The notes: generated from the sequence alone by a model not told the origin. Shown: positions 7,666-17,246, numbered from the stretch's first letter. The stretch: 64,000 bases of DNA from Akkermansiaceae bacterium (GCA_024233005.1 JACKQE010000001.1:310001-374000), one strand, 5' to 3'. Numbers and translations: made by a program.

Positions 7666-8946
7666 TCAGAGAATCATGCCGGCGGCGACGGTTTCGTTCG
7701 TCTGTTCGTCGATGAGGATGAAACTGCCCGTTGTCCGGTTGCGCCGGTAACCGTCATACATCAAGGGGGCCGAAGTGCGCAGAGAGATCCTTCCAATGTC
7801 GTTGAGACGGAATTCCAGATCGTCCTCGATCTTGTGCAAGGTGTTGATGTTGATTTTGTAGCGCACCTCAGTGACCACCGCCTTGACCTCGTTGGTGGTG
7901 TGGCGCAGGTGGAAACGGCCCCGGCTCTGGAGAGTTTTGCGGTCCGAGAACCAGCAGATCATGGCTTCAATTTCCTGGCCCTTGTTGGGCATGTTGTTGG
8001 GCTTGACGATCATGTCGCCCCGGCCAATATCGATGTTGTCCTCAAGAGTCAAGGCCACCGAGAGCGGAGCGTAGGCCTCCTCCAAAGGGCCGTCGGCACT
8101 TTCAATGCTGCGGATGCGGGAGGAAAAGCCGGAGGGCTGGACGACAACTTCGTCGCCCGGTTTGAAGACCCCGCCGGCGACTCGCCCCGCATAGCCGCGG
8201 AAATCGTGGTGTTCATCGGAGTGGGGGCGAATGACCCATTGGACCGGAAGGCGCGCATCGACATGGTTGTGGTCCGAGCCGATATACACATTCTCAAGAT
8301 GGTAGAGCAGGTCGGGACCATGGTACCAGGGCATGTTGACCGATTTTTCGACCACATTGTCCCCGTTCAGCGCCGAAATCGGGATCGCCGTCATGTCCAC
8401 GATGTTGTCGAGACGAGAGGCAAATTCCTGGAAATGGCTCACGATTTTGTTGAAGACATCCTCGCTGTATTCCACGAGGTCCATCTTGTTCACCGCAACC
8501 ACGACATGGCGGATCCGCAGCAGGTCTGCGATGAAGGCATGGCGGCAGGTCTGTTCGATGACCCCGTGACGGGCATCGACGAGGATGATGGCCAGGTTTG
8601 CCGTGGAGGCGCCGGTGACCATGTTCCGGGTGTACTGGATGTGCCCCGGCGTGTCCGCGATGATGAACTTGCGTTTCGGGGTCGCGAAATAGCGGTAGGC
8701 GACGTCGATCGTGATGCCTTGCTCGCGCTCGGCTCGGAGACCGTCGGTCAGCAACGCCAGGTTGACATGTTCGTCGCCGCGCTGCTTGCTGCTCCGCTCA
8801 ACCGCCTCCATCTGGTCCTCGAAGGTGTTTTTGCTGTCATAGAGAAGGCGTCCGATGAGGGTGCTCTTGCCGTCGTCCACACTGCCCGCGGTGGTAAAGC
8901 GGAGCAGGTCCATGTCGAGGTAACCGTCGTGGGATTGATCACTCAT
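7666..8946 (-). CDS. cysN: Sulfate adenylyltransferase subunit 1 (GTPase)
   Basis: 426 residues. The EF-Tu-like GTPase motifs are present: GSVDDGKST near residue 21, DTPGHIQYTRNMVTGAS near 98 and NKMD near 152, followed by two beta-barrel domains. CysN hydrolyses GTP to drive adenylylation of sulfate by CysD, forming APS. The length shows that no APS kinase is fused to it; that step is encoded separately by cysC in the same operon. It is the last gene of cysH-cysC-cysD-cysN, 57 bases after cysD. Its 3' end abuts the convergent hypothetical gene. Confidence 0.97.
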   Translation of the reverse strand: MSDQSHDGYLDMDLLRFTTAGSVDDGKSTLIGRLLYDSKNTFEDQMEAVERSSKQRGDEHVNLALLTDGLRAEREQGITIDVAYRYFATPKRKFIIADTPGHIQYTRNMVTGASTANLAIILVDARHGVIEQTCRHAFIADLLRIRHVVVAVNKMDLVEYSEDVFNKIVSHFQEFASRLDNIVDMTAIPISALNGDNVVEKSVNMPWYHGPDLLYHLENVYIGSDHNHVDARLPVQWVIRPHSDEHHDFRGYAGRVAGGVFKPGDEVVVQPSGFSSRIRSIESADGPLEEAYAPLSVALTLEDNIDIGRGDMIVKPNNMPNKGQEIEAMICWFSDRKTLQSRGRFHLRHTTNEVKAVVTEVRYKININTLHKIEDDLEFRLNDIGRISLRTSAPLMYDGYRRNRTTGSFILIDEQTNETVAAGMIL

Positions 8947-9003
8947 GTATAAGAATAGGTGGGAAAGGGGGTGGGATGGGAAAGGGGAATTACGGCGTGG
9001 GGC

Positions 9004-9909
9004 TTAGAAATAGCCTTCCCGTTTGCGGTCTTCCATGGCGGTCTCGGAGCGTTTGTCATCGGAACGGGTTCCGCGTTCCGTCTGCCGGGCGGTGGCGACT
9101 TCCTGAATGACTTCCTCCAGGGTTGCTGCTGGGCTTTCGACTGCTCCCGTGCAGGTCGCATCCCCGATGGTGCGGAACCGGACCACTTTGCGCTCCACGA
9201 TCTCGTGCGGTTGCACGGTGACGCATTCACTCACAGCCAGCAGGGATCCGCTGCGCAGGAAAACATCGCGCTGGTGTGAGAAATAAAGGTTCGGCAGTTC
9301 GATGCCCTCGGCTTTGACATACTGCCAAATGTCCATTTCGGTCCAGTTGCTCAGCGGAAAGACCCGGAAATGCTCGCCGTGGTGCTTCCGACCGTTGAAA
9401 ATATTCCACAACTCGGGGCGTTGGTTTTTTGGGTCCCATTGTCCGAAGTCATCCCGGTGGGAAAAAAAGCGCTCCTTGGCACGGGCTTTTTCTTCATCCC
9501 TTCGACCTCCTCCCAGGCAGGCGTCATATTGATTGTCGGCGATGGCGTCGAGCAAGGTCACGGTCTGGAGGGCATTCCGGCTGGCATAGGGGCCTTTTTC
9601 TTCCTGGACCCGACCTTTGTCGATGCTGTCTTGAACGTGGGCGACGACCAAATCGGCCCGCAGGAAATCCACAAATTTATCCCGAAACTCGATGGTTTCA
9701 GGGAAGTTGTGTCCGGTGTCGACATGGAGCAAAGGGAATGGCAGCCGGGCCGGCCAGAAGGCTTTGCGGGCCAGCCAGGCCATGACAATGGAGTCTTTTC
9801 CTCCGGAAAAGAGCAGGGCCGGGCGCTGGAATTGCGCCGCCGTCTCGCGGAGGATGAAAATGGCTTCGGATTCGAGCTGTTTGAGGTGGTTGACGCGGTA
9901 GGAGTGCAT
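9004..9909 (-). CDS. cysD: Sulfate adenylyltransferase subunit 2
   Basis: 301 residues from the ATG at 9909 (MHSYRVNHLKQLESEAIFIL), which matches the family start better than the in-frame ATG at 9948. It has the PP-loop SGGKDSIVM, HVDTGHNFPE, the GGRRDEEKARAKERFFS segment and the C-terminal tail RSDDKRSETAMEDRKREGYF typical of CysD. It is the catalytic subunit that joins ATP and sulfate to give APS and PPi, powered by CysN. It sits between cysC and cysN in the operon. Confidence 0.97.
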   Translation of the reverse strand: MHSYRVNHLKQLESEAIFILRETAAQFQRPALLFSGGKDSIVMAWLARKAFWPARLPFPLLHVDTGHNFPETIEFRDKFVDFLRADLVVAHVQDSIDKGRVQEEKGPYASRNALQTVTLLDAIADNQYDACLGGGRRDEEKARAKERFFSHRDDFGQWDPKNQRPELWNIFNGRKHHGEHFRVFPLSNWTEMDIWQYVKAEGIELPNLYFSHQRDVFLRSGSLLAVSECVTVQPHEIVERKVVRFRTIGDATCTGAVESPAATLEEVIQEVATARQTERGTRSDDKRSETAMEDRKREGYF

Positions 9910-9952
9910 GGCAAAGAAAAGAGAGGGGCCGGGGATGGTGAGTGGCATGGAT

Positions 9953-10546
9953 TCAGGTCAGTCGGGCGCGGACCGCCGTTTCCAGACGCGCGAGCGATTC
10001 GGATTCGCTTTCCAAGTCGGTGTCGAGAATCAGATCGACCTCGAGCGGCTCTTCAAAAGTGGAGTCCTTGCCCGTGAACTGGGCGACGCCACCCGCTGCC
10101 GCTTTGGCATAGAGTCCCTTGACGTCCCGGCGGGCGCAGGTCTCGAAGCCGCATTTCACGTAAACTCCGAGAAAGTCCTCCGTGCCGATCGTTTCCCGGG
10201 CCAACTCCCTCAACTCAATCCGGGGGGTGATGAAGGAAGCCAGGGTGACGAGCCCGTTGCGACAGAACAATTTCGCCACTTCCGAGACCCGCCGAATGTT
10301 TTCCAATCTGTCGGCGTCGGAAAAACCGAGGTTCGCATTGAGTCCGGAGCGAACGTTGTCACCATCCAGAACCGCAGTGTGGATCCCGCTTTCATGAAGC
10401 TGGCGCTCCAGCAGAGCCGCCAGAGTGCTTTTCCCCGAACCGCTCAGCCCGAACATCCACACCACCAAGCCGCGGTGCCCCATTAAGGATTCCTTGGCGG
10501 AGCGGTCGAGAAGCCGGTCGTGGATGGGATGAAGGTTGGTGCTCAT
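9953..10546 (-). CDS. cysC: Adenylylsulfate (APS) kinase
   Basis: 197 residues from the ATG at 10546. The Walker A motif FGLSGSGKST lies at residues 32-41, followed by LDGDNVRSGLNANLGFSDADR and the lid motif FITP, all standard for CysC. It phosphorylates APS at the 3' position to give PAPS. A stand-alone kinase together with a CysH that lacks iron-sulfur cysteines indicates a PAPS-dependent route. The gene overlaps nothing and lies 34 bases after cysH, consistent with one transcript. Confidence 0.97.
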   Translation of the reverse strand: MSTNLHPIHDRLLDRSAKESLMGHRGLVVWMFGLSGSGKSTLAALLERQLHESGIHTAVLDGDNVRSGLNANLGFSDADRLENIRRVSEVAKLFCRNGLVTLASFITPRIELRELARETIGTEDFLGVYVKCGFETCARRDVKGLYAKAAAGGVAQFTGKDSTFEEPLEVDLILDTDLESESESLARLETAVRARLT

Positions 10547-10580
10547 GGAGCGGGGAAATGGATCGGGGATCCAGGGTGGG

Positions 10581-11378
10581 TCAGATGACAAAGTCCGTGC
10601 TCTCATGCAAGCCGCATTCGCGCTTCAGTCCAAAAAAGCGGGCTTCTTCCGGACTCATGCCGTCGGTCAGCTTGTGTGAGGTGTGCCAGTCGCCGATGGA
10701 AGTGTAGCCGGCCTCCCAAAGGGGGTGGTAAGGCAGGTCGTGCTTTTGGAGGTAGTCGAAAATATCGCGGTCAGACCAGTCAATGATGGGGTGGCATTTG
10801 AGTCTTCCACCGCTTACCGCGAGGACCGGGAGGTTCTCCCGGCTGGAACTCTGGCTGCGCCGCAGTCCGGCGATCCAGGTTTCCGCTCCCAGTTCGCGCA
10901 GGGCACGGTCCATCGGTTCGACCTTGTTGAGCTGGTTGTATCGTTCGATCCCCGACACGCCCTGCTCCCAGAGTTTTCCATGGCGGGATTCCTGCCATGC
11001 CGGGCTCAGCTCAGCACGATAAATCTTGAGATTGAGCGAAAGCCGCTCGGTGAGTTGATCGATGAACGCATACGTTTCTGGAAATAAGTAGCCCGTGTCG
11101 GTCAGAACCACCGGGATGTCCGGGCAGAGCCGGGTGGCCAAGTGGAGGGAGACCGCAGCTTGCGCCCCGAAACTGGAGGACAGCACGGTGGTCGTCGGGA
11201 AGTGCTGCAGCACCCATTTGACACGATCCTCAGCGCTGGCGTTCTCAAGCGTTCTGTTGGCCTCCCGAAGATCGAGCCCGTAGCGTGCCTCGAAGGTCTG
11301 CACCGCCCCGCCGCCACGGAGGGCCTTGGGAGAGGCCTCGCTGAGGACGCTGGATGGATCTGCGGGCAAACTATTCAT
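10581..11378 (-). CDS. cysH: Phosphoadenylyl-sulfate (PAPS) reductase
   Basis: 265 residues. It has the family motifs SSSFGAQAAVSLHLA, LTDTGYLFPETY, TWIAGLRRSQSSSRENLP, HPIIDWSDRDIFDYL and the C-terminal ECGLH with catalytic Cys255. APS reductases carry a CC...CxxC iron-sulfur set; here the matching segment reads RYNQLNKVEP without paired cysteines. The enzyme should therefore use PAPS and thioredoxin to make sulfite. It is the first gene of the cys operon. An AGGAA lies immediately before the ATG, close for a ribosome-binding site. Sulfite reductase is not in the window. Confidence 0.95.
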   Translation of the reverse strand: MNSLPADPSSVLSEASPKALRGGGAVQTFEARYGLDLREANRTLENASAEDRVKWVLQHFPTTTVLSSSFGAQAAVSLHLATRLCPDIPVVLTDTGYLFPETYAFIDQLTERLSLNLKIYRAELSPAWQESRHGKLWEQGVSGIERYNQLNKVEPMDRALRELGAETWIAGLRRSQSSSRENLPVLAVSGGRLKCHPIIDWSDRDIFDYLQKHDLPYHPLWEAGYTSIGDWHTSHKLTDGMSPEEARFFGLKRECGLHESTDFVI

Positions 11379-11586
11379 TTCCTATGGGAATAATCGGGAA
11401 TTAGAAATGATACGGGGTCATTCTCTTGGGTGCAAGAAGATTTCTCACGGAATTGATCCGAAACCCAATCCTGTCGTGTCTTCGACATCAAGGCGGCTTG
11501 GTTCCCCTTCTTTCCGGACACCGGGATCAAGGGAATCCTGGTCCACCTGAGGACATCCATGGATCACAGCCATTGGTCGGGCGCGC

Positions 11587-12252
11587 TCAGGATCCGCTGA
11601 GAGCGTCCACTACCGCCAGTACAACCGCATCGGGATCCGCCCGTCGTTTGTAGTCGGGATTGATTTGCCGCCAGGCTATCGTTCCATCCGCCTGAACCAC
11701 GAACACCGCAGGTACCGGCAGGGTGTTTGCCCCCTCGGAACCATTCAGGACGGCAAAATCCAACCCGTAGTGCCGGTGCATTTCGACAAAGGCGGGAGTC
11801 AGATCAAACGCCACCCCGCAGGCACTTGCGAACCGGTTACCTGGATCCTGCAACAAGGGAAAACGCAGTCCATCGTCCGAGGCGATCGCCTCGGAACGGT
11901 CGGGAAGTTCCGGTGAGATGGCCACCAGTCGAACCTTTAGACCCTCGATGGTGGCGGCGACCCGTTGCATGCCTCGCAAGTGAATGCGGCAGAAGGTGCA
12001 CCAACCGCCGCGGTAGAAAACCAGCACCACCGGACCGCCTTGGCGCAGATCGGAAAGACGAAGCGACTCTCCCCGGGCATTGAGGAGTTCAGCGTCGGGG
12101 ATCACATCCCCCACGCCCAGAGCCCGGCGTTCGAGTTCAATTTCCTCAAGGCGGCGAATTTCCCGCTCCAGGAGTTCGCGTGTCTCGACCGGGAGAACGG
12201 CGCTTTCAAATTCGGACCGAGCCTGTTCCAGTTCTGCCAAAGTCGGGTTCAT
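11587..12252 (-). CDS. Peroxiredoxin-like AhpC/TSA-family protein
   Basis: 221 residues, no signal peptide. An N-terminal helical stretch of about 45 residues precedes a thioredoxin fold. The motif VVLVFYRGGWCTFCRIHL holds a CxxC at the position of the peroxidatic cysteine, followed by VRLVAISPE and FPLLQDPGNRFASACGV. This belongs to the peroxiredoxin-like group often annotated as AhpC/TSA or redoxin, which reduces peroxides with thioredoxin or acts as a thiol oxidoreductase. It lies 208 bases upstream of the sulfate operon on the same strand, too far to assume one transcript. Confidence 0.85.
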   Translation of the reverse strand: MNPTLAELEQARSEFESAVLPVETRELLEREIRRLEEIELERRALGVGDVIPDAELLNARGESLRLSDLRQGGPVVLVFYRGGWCTFCRIHLRGMQRVAATIEGLKVRLVAISPELPDRSEAIASDDGLRFPLLQDPGNRFASACGVAFDLTPAFVEMHRHYGLDFAVLNGSEGANTLPVPAVFVVQADGTIAWRQINPDYKRRADPDAVVLAVVDALSGS

Positions 12253-12338
12253 TCAGCTTCAGAATCGTCGCAAAAGAGAAGACTGGCAAGCAGAGGAGGG
12301 GACAGACCGGGCTCCGCGGGCATGCGCCCCGGCACGGG

Positions 12339-13823
12339 TCAGGGAACATGGACAGGAGGTTTCCGCAAAGCTTGGTACGCCGGCCATTCGATCCGCAGCG
12401 CTTCATAGCGGGGAAACTCCCAGAGGGGCCATTCCGGACTTTCGTCGCGCACCTCATGATATTTCTTCAACAACCGTTCTTTCATTCCATTGAAGCGGGC
12501 CGTTTCCGATTCTTTCCAGTCGGTGGTTTCAGCCAAGTCGGTTCGCAGATTGAACAACGAAAAACCGGTGGGCTCGGCATTGCGGTTGGACGCCAGATCC
12601 TCTTCCGTGATGCCTGCTCCGGGCTTCAATTCGGGGCGGTCGATTCCGGCGACCAGTTTCCAGTCCCCTTCCCGGATGGCCACTTTGACAAGGCTCTGGG
12701 CGCGCAGAAAGTGCCAATACAACGGTGTTTGGCGGGCCACCTGCCGGCCCTCAAGCAGGGGTAGCCAGCTGGCTCCATCCATCGGGCGGTCGGTTGGGGT
12801 GACCGCACCGGCGATCTCACAAAAGGTGGGGAAGACATCGACTCCGCAGACTGGCTGGTCACTGATGGCACCGGGTTTGGTTTTGCCGGGCCAGCGCAGG
12901 ATTCCCGGCACTCGGATCCCTCCTTCATACAAATACCCTTTTTTGGCCCGCAGGTTGCCGGCTGAACCGTAGGGATGAATGCCGGTCTGGGCAGGTCCGT
13001 TGTCGCTGGTAAAAAAAACCACTGTATTCTCCCGCAGAGCGAGACTGTCGAGTTCCGACATCAACCGCCCGAATCCGGCATCCATCTGAGTGATGTTGCC
13101 GAGCAGAGCCCGCTCCGCCGGATCTTTCAGGTTGGCATAGAGACGCGTGTATTTCTCGGCCGTGGCGATGGGCTCGTGTGGTTCGTGATAACAGACGAAC
13201 AGGAAAAACGGTTTCCTTGGATCCCGCCCCTGTCGGAGCCACTGCACGGCCTCATCAGTGACAAGTTCGGCCGAGTAACCCTGCAATGGTCCGGCGGGAA
13301 TGCCATTGCGGACGAAGTTGTAGGGGTTGTGGTGGTTGGGCAGAGCATTGTTTTGCACTGAAAACCAGTGATCGAAACCGTGATCGTTTGGCTGGGGTTG
13401 CCCCGGCAGGTTGAACATGCCATTAAGGTGCCATTTTCCCGCATGGCAGGTGGTGTATCCCTGTTTTCTCAGCAGGGAGGCGATCGTGATTTCCGAAGCT
13501 TTCAAATGCATCGGGGACATCATCGGAATCCAATGGTGAATCCCCATCCGCCAGGGTGTGCGCCCAGTCATTAAGCCTGCTCGGGAGGGGGAGCAATTGG
13601 CCGCCGGGGCATAATAATCGGTGAACTTTAGCCCCTCCGCCGCAAACCGATCTAAATGCGGGGTCTGAACAACGGTGTTGCCATAGCAGCCGAGATCCCC
13701 GTAGCCCAGGTCATCGGCGAGCACGATCAGAAAGTTGGGGTGGGGTTCCTCGCCCGCCGTGCCTGAGAATGCGCCAACGCAAAACACCAGGATCAAAGGC
13801 CAAACACGTTTCATTCTCCGCAT
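12339..13823 (-). CDS. Secreted type I sulfatase
   Basis: 494 residues with an N-terminal signal (VWPLILVFCVGAFSGTAG). The alkaline-phosphatase-like fold starts PNFLIVLADDLGYGDLGCYG, with the metal-binding Asp pair. The FGly motif CSPSRAGLMTGR has the cysteine at residue 77 that is converted to formylglycine. TSDNGPA and GGIRVPGILRWPG are further sulfatase hallmarks. It should cleave sulfate esters, probably from a glycan, outside the cytoplasm. The substrate is not predictable by eye. An ATG three codons in is an alternative start. It is divergent from acs. Confidence 0.93.
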   Translation of the reverse strand: MRRMKRVWPLILVFCVGAFSGTAGEEPHPNFLIVLADDLGYGDLGCYGNTVVQTPHLDRFAAEGLKFTDYYAPAANCSPSRAGLMTGRTPWRMGIHHWIPMMSPMHLKASEITIASLLRKQGYTTCHAGKWHLNGMFNLPGQPQPNDHGFDHWFSVQNNALPNHHNPYNFVRNGIPAGPLQGYSAELVTDEAVQWLRQGRDPRKPFFLFVCYHEPHEPIATAEKYTRLYANLKDPAERALLGNITQMDAGFGRLMSELDSLALRENTVVFFTSDNGPAQTGIHPYGSAGNLRAKKGYLYEGGIRVPGILRWPGKTKPGAISDQPVCGVDVFPTFCEIAGAVTPTDRPMDGASWLPLLEGRQVARQTPLYWHFLRAQSLVKVAIREGDWKLVAGIDRPELKPGAGITEEDLASNRNAEPTGFSLFNLRTDLAETTDWKESETARFNGMKERLLKKYHEVRDESPEWPLWEFPRYEALRIEWPAYQALRKPPVHVP

Positions 13824-13936
13824 CCTGACACAACGTGGCGGTTCGTGGCAATGGCCGCATTCCGGCCCGCGGCAACCCCGGCAGGCGAAAAGATTTGAGG
13901 TTTATTGCTGGATTTGCTAGCCTTGCGGCTCTGAAT

Positions 13937-13952
13937 CCGGCCCGCGGGCCGG
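13937..13952. other. 16-bp perfect palindrome in the sulfatase/acs divergent region
   Basis: CCGGCCCGCGGGCCGG reads the same on both strands and lies 40 bases before the acs start codon, in the 169-base interval between divergent genes. It could form a very stable cruciform or 5'-leader hairpin, or be a dimeric regulator site. GC-only palindromes also arise easily in GC-rich DNA. Confidence 0.35.
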
Positions 13953-13992
13953 TTGTCACCAACCCGTCGCTTCCGCACACTTTGCATCACCC

Positions 13993-15948
13993 ATGAACAC
14001 CAACATCGAATCCATCCTAAACGAACACCGGGTATTCACGCCATCGGCAACCTTTTCTGGTCAAGCCCACGTGAAAAGCATGGAGGATTACGAAGCGATC
14101 TACCAGAAATCAGTGGCCGATCCGGAATCGTGGTGGGCGCAACAGGCCGGCCACCTCCACTGGCAACAACCTTGGAATCAGATCCTTGACTGGTCGAATC
14201 CTCCGTTTGCCCAGTGGTTCCTGGGTGGAAAAATCAATGTTTCGGAAAACTGCCTGGATCGCCATGTCACCGCCGGCAAGGGAGACCGCATCGCCCTGCG
14301 TTGGGAAGGTGAACCGGGAGACCGGCGTGACATTAGTTACAGCCAACTGCTTGAAATGGTGTGTCGTGCCGCAAATGCCTTAAAGGTCCATGGAGTCCAA
14401 GCCGGGGACCGGGTCTTGATTTACATGCCAATGATCCCGGAAGCTGCCGCAGCCATGCTGGCCTGCGCCCGCATCGGCGCGGTGCACTCGGTGGTCTTCG
14501 GTGGATTCTCGGCAACGGCCATCAAGGACCGGCTCGAGGACTCCAAAGCCACGGCCATCATCACCGCCGACGGTGGTTGGCGCCGCGGCAATGTGGTCCC
14601 GCTGAAAGCCAATGTCGACGAGGCATTGACCCATTATGACGGGATCCACACGGTGCTGGTGGTGAAACGGTGCGGCAACGAAGTCACGATGACGGAGGGT
14701 CGGGATCGCTGGTGGGATGAGGAATGCGCCGCCGTTTCAGCAGATTGTCCGGCCGAGGGCTTTGACTCCGAACACCCACTCTACATCCTGTATACTTCCG
14801 GATCGACCGGGAAACCCAAGGGCATTCTCCACACTTCCGGGGGGTACTTGACCGGCGCCGCGACCACCTTCCGCTATATTTTCGACCATCGGGATTCCGA
14901 CGTTTTCTGGTGCACTGCCGATGTCGGCTGGGTCACCGGGCACAGCTATATTGTCTATGGCCCGATGGCGAATGGTGCCACCCAAGTCATGTATGAGGGG
15001 GCTCCCAACACCCCGGACTGGGACCGGTTCTGGAAAATCATCGCCGACCACAAGGTGACCGTCTTCTACACCGCCCCGACAGCCATCCGTGCCTTCATCA
15101 AGGCGGGCGACCAGCACGTCGACAAGCACGACCTCAGTTCGCTACGGCTGCTTGGCTCCGTCGGAGAACCGATCAACCCGGAAGCCTGGATTTGGTACCA
15201 TGAGAAAATCGGAGCTGGTCGCTGCCCCATCGTCGACACCTGGTGGCAAACGGAAACCGGGGCGATTTTGATCTCGCCCATCCCGGGAGCCACCCCGCTC
15301 AAGCCCGGAACCGCGACTCGTCCCTTTTTCGGAATCGATGCGGCCATTCTGGATGAAACCGGGCAGGAATGCGGCCCCAACGAGGGGGGCAAACTAGTCA
15401 TCCGCAAGCCTTGGCCGAGCATGCTGCGGACCCTCTGGGGTGATCCGGAACGGTTCAAAGCCACCTATTGGTCGGAATATGAGGGGACTTACCTCGCAGG
15501 AGACGGCGCTCGTCGGGATGAGGACGGTTATTTCTGGATCGTGGGACGTCTCGACGACGTGCTCAATGTCTCCGGCCACCGGTTGGGCACGGCCGAAGTG
15601 GAAAGTGCCCTCGTTTCTCATCCTGCCGTCGCCGAAGCCGCCGTTGTGGGTCGTCCCGATGAAATCAAAGGCCAGGGGGTCGTGGCTTTCGTCACCGTGA
15701 AAACCGGGGTGCCCACCAGCAAGGAGCTGGCCCTGGAATTGCGCAACCATGTCGCCAAAGAGATCGGAGCCATCGCCAAACCCGATGACATCCGCTTTGC
15801 CGCCACCCTTCCGAAGACCCGGAGTGGCAAAATCATGCGACGCCTTCTCAAGGAAATTGTCTCCAGCGGCGAGGTCAAAGGGGATGTCACGACCCTGGAA
15901 GATTTCAATGCGGTGGCCAGCCTGCAAGGCAAGGGCGACGAGGATTGA
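13993..15948 (+). CDS. acs: Acetyl-CoA synthetase (AMP-forming)
   Basis: 651 residues, the usual Acs length. Adenylate-forming motifs are YTSGSTGKPKGILHTSGGYL, the WWQTETGA segment, and the C-terminal hinge region VGRLDDVLNVSGHRLGTAEVESAL. The A10 motif SGKIMRRLLKEI holds the lysine that is typically controlled by acetylation. It activates acetate to acetyl-CoA through acetyl-AMP. The gene is divergent from the sulfatase and followed 80 bases later by a co-directional oxidoreductase cluster. Confidence 0.97.
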   Translation: MNTNIESILNEHRVFTPSATFSGQAHVKSMEDYEAIYQKSVADPESWWAQQAGHLHWQQPWNQILDWSNPPFAQWFLGGKINVSENCLDRHVTAGKGDRIALRWEGEPGDRRDISYSQLLEMVCRAANALKVHGVQAGDRVLIYMPMIPEAAAAMLACARIGAVHSVVFGGFSATAIKDRLEDSKATAIITADGGWRRGNVVPLKANVDEALTHYDGIHTVLVVKRCGNEVTMTEGRDRWWDEECAAVSADCPAEGFDSEHPLYILYTSGSTGKPKGILHTSGGYLTGAATTFRYIFDHRDSDVFWCTADVGWVTGHSYIVYGPMANGATQVMYEGAPNTPDWDRFWKIIADHKVTVFYTAPTAIRAFIKAGDQHVDKHDLSSLRLLGSVGEPINPEAWIWYHEKIGAGRCPIVDTWWQTETGAILISPIPGATPLKPGTATRPFFGIDAAILDETGQECGPNEGGKLVIRKPWPSMLRTLWGDPERFKATYWSEYEGTYLAGDGARRDEDGYFWIVGRLDDVLNVSGHRLGTAEVESALVSHPAVAEAAVVGRPDEIKGQGVVAFVTVKTGVPTSKELALELRNHVAKEIGAIAKPDDIRFAATLPKTRSGKIMRRLLKEIVSSGEVKGDVTTLEDFNAVASLQGKGDED

Positions 15949-16028
15949 AGTGCTGACGTGGCCAAAACCGCATTTGCGGTCAGGCAACCGCTTGAGTCCC
16001 GCGGATGGCTTCTGTTACAGTGCTATCC

Positions 16029-17219
16029 ATGATGCCCCGCCGTACCTTTCTTTCTTCCGCTCTGGCAGTTGCCGCAGCCGCTCCCGGCCTCACTTCCCGG
16101 GCGGGAGGAGGCCCGCTCCGCGTCGCGGTGATCGGGCACACCGGACGCGGAAATTATGGGCATGGGATCGACACCGTATGGCTCCATCTTCCTGAGACTA
16201 AGATCGTCGCGGTCTCCGATCCTGATGAAAAAGGACGAGCGGACGCCCTGAAACGGCTCCAAACCACCGAGGGATATGCGGACTACCGCGGCATGCTGGA
16301 AAAAGTGCGTCCCGATCTGGTGGCGGTTTGTCCCCGTCACGTGGACCAGCACCGGGACATGGTGCTGACCGCAGTGGCGGCCGGAGCCAAAGGCATTTAC
16401 ATCGAGAAGCCATTCTGTCGGACACTGGAGGAAGCCGATGAGATCGTGACCGCCTGTGCCAAGACGAAAACCAAGCTCGCCGTGGCCCATCGCAACCGCT
16501 ACCACCCGGTCATGCCGGTGGTTGCAAAAATGGTTGCCGACGGGGCCATCGGACGGTTTTTGGAACTGCGCGCCCGGGGCAAGGAAGACTCCAGGGGAGG
16601 CTCTCTCGACCTCTGGGTGCTGGGCTCCCACCTAATGAACCTGATGCACTTTTTCGGTGGCACCCCGTTGGCCTGTTCCGCGACCGTGCTCCAGAACGGA
16701 CGTCCCGTGACCAAGGCAGAGGTCAAAGAAGGGGATGAAGGCGTCGGTCCGCTGGCCGGCAACGAGGTCCATGCCAGATTTGAAATGCAACAGGGCCTGC
16801 CGGGGTTTTTCGATTCGATTCAGGGTGCCGGAACCTCCTCGGCAGGCTTTGGCCTGCAACTCATCGGCACAGAAGGCATCATCGATGTGCGCACCGACAA
16901 GGAACCCGCCGCCCAGTGGCTGGCGGGAAGTCCTTTCCGGCCTTCGCCAGAACCGAGGGCCTGGGTCCCCATTACCAGCGGAGGCCCCGGCAAACCGGAA
17001 CCTCTGGCCGACATCCGCACCCTGGTGGCCGCCCATGTTCTCCCGGGACGGGATCTCCTCGCCGCGATCCGGGACGACCGTCCAGCCCTCTGCAGTGCGG
17101 AGGACGGCAGGATTACCCTTGAAATGATCATGGCCGTTTTCGAATCCCACCGCCTCGGTGGTGCAAGAGTGACGCTGCCGCTGCAAAACCGCCTCAATCC
17201 CCTGGGCCTCCTTTCCTGA
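16029..17219 (+). CDS. Gfo/Idh/MocA-family oxidoreductase, Tat-type leader
   Basis: About 396 residues from ATG at 16029. The start MMPRRTFLSSALAVAAAAPGL has an RRTFL twin-arginine pattern and alanine-rich core, so export is likely, as for glucose-fructose oxidoreductase relatives. The Rossmann start (LRVAVIGHTGRGNYGHGID), the IYIEKPFCR motif carrying the EKP lysine and VAHRNRYHPVM fit the family. Members oxidise or epimerise sugars or cyclitols with NAD(P). It is the first gene of a co-directional set with a sulfatase, an MFS carrier and a second Gfo/Idh/MocA gene, which suggests sugar or glycan metabolism. Confidence 0.88.
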   Translation: MMPRRTFLSSALAVAAAAPGLTSRAGGGPLRVAVIGHTGRGNYGHGIDTVWLHLPETKIVAVSDPDEKGRADALKRLQTTEGYADYRGMLEKVRPDLVAVCPRHVDQHRDMVLTAVAAGAKGIYIEKPFCRTLEEADEIVTACAKTKTKLAVAHRNRYHPVMPVVAKMVADGAIGRFLELRARGKEDSRGGSLDLWVLGSHLMNLMHFFGGTPLACSATVLQNGRPVTKAEVKEGDEGVGPLAGNEVHARFEMQQGLPGFFDSIQGAGTSSAGFGLQLIGTEGIIDVRTDKEPAAQWLAGSPFRPSPEPRAWVPITSGGPGKPEPLADIRTLVAAHVLPGRDLLAAIRDDRPALCSAEDGRITLEMIMAVFESHRLGGARVTLPLQNRLNPLGLLS

Positions 17220-17246
17220 TCCCAAAAAGCTTCCCGATTCCGGAAC

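Noticed and set aside
7567..8952. 461-residue plus-strand frame opposite cysN
   Set aside because: It is an antisense shadow; cysN motifs on the minus strand are complete.
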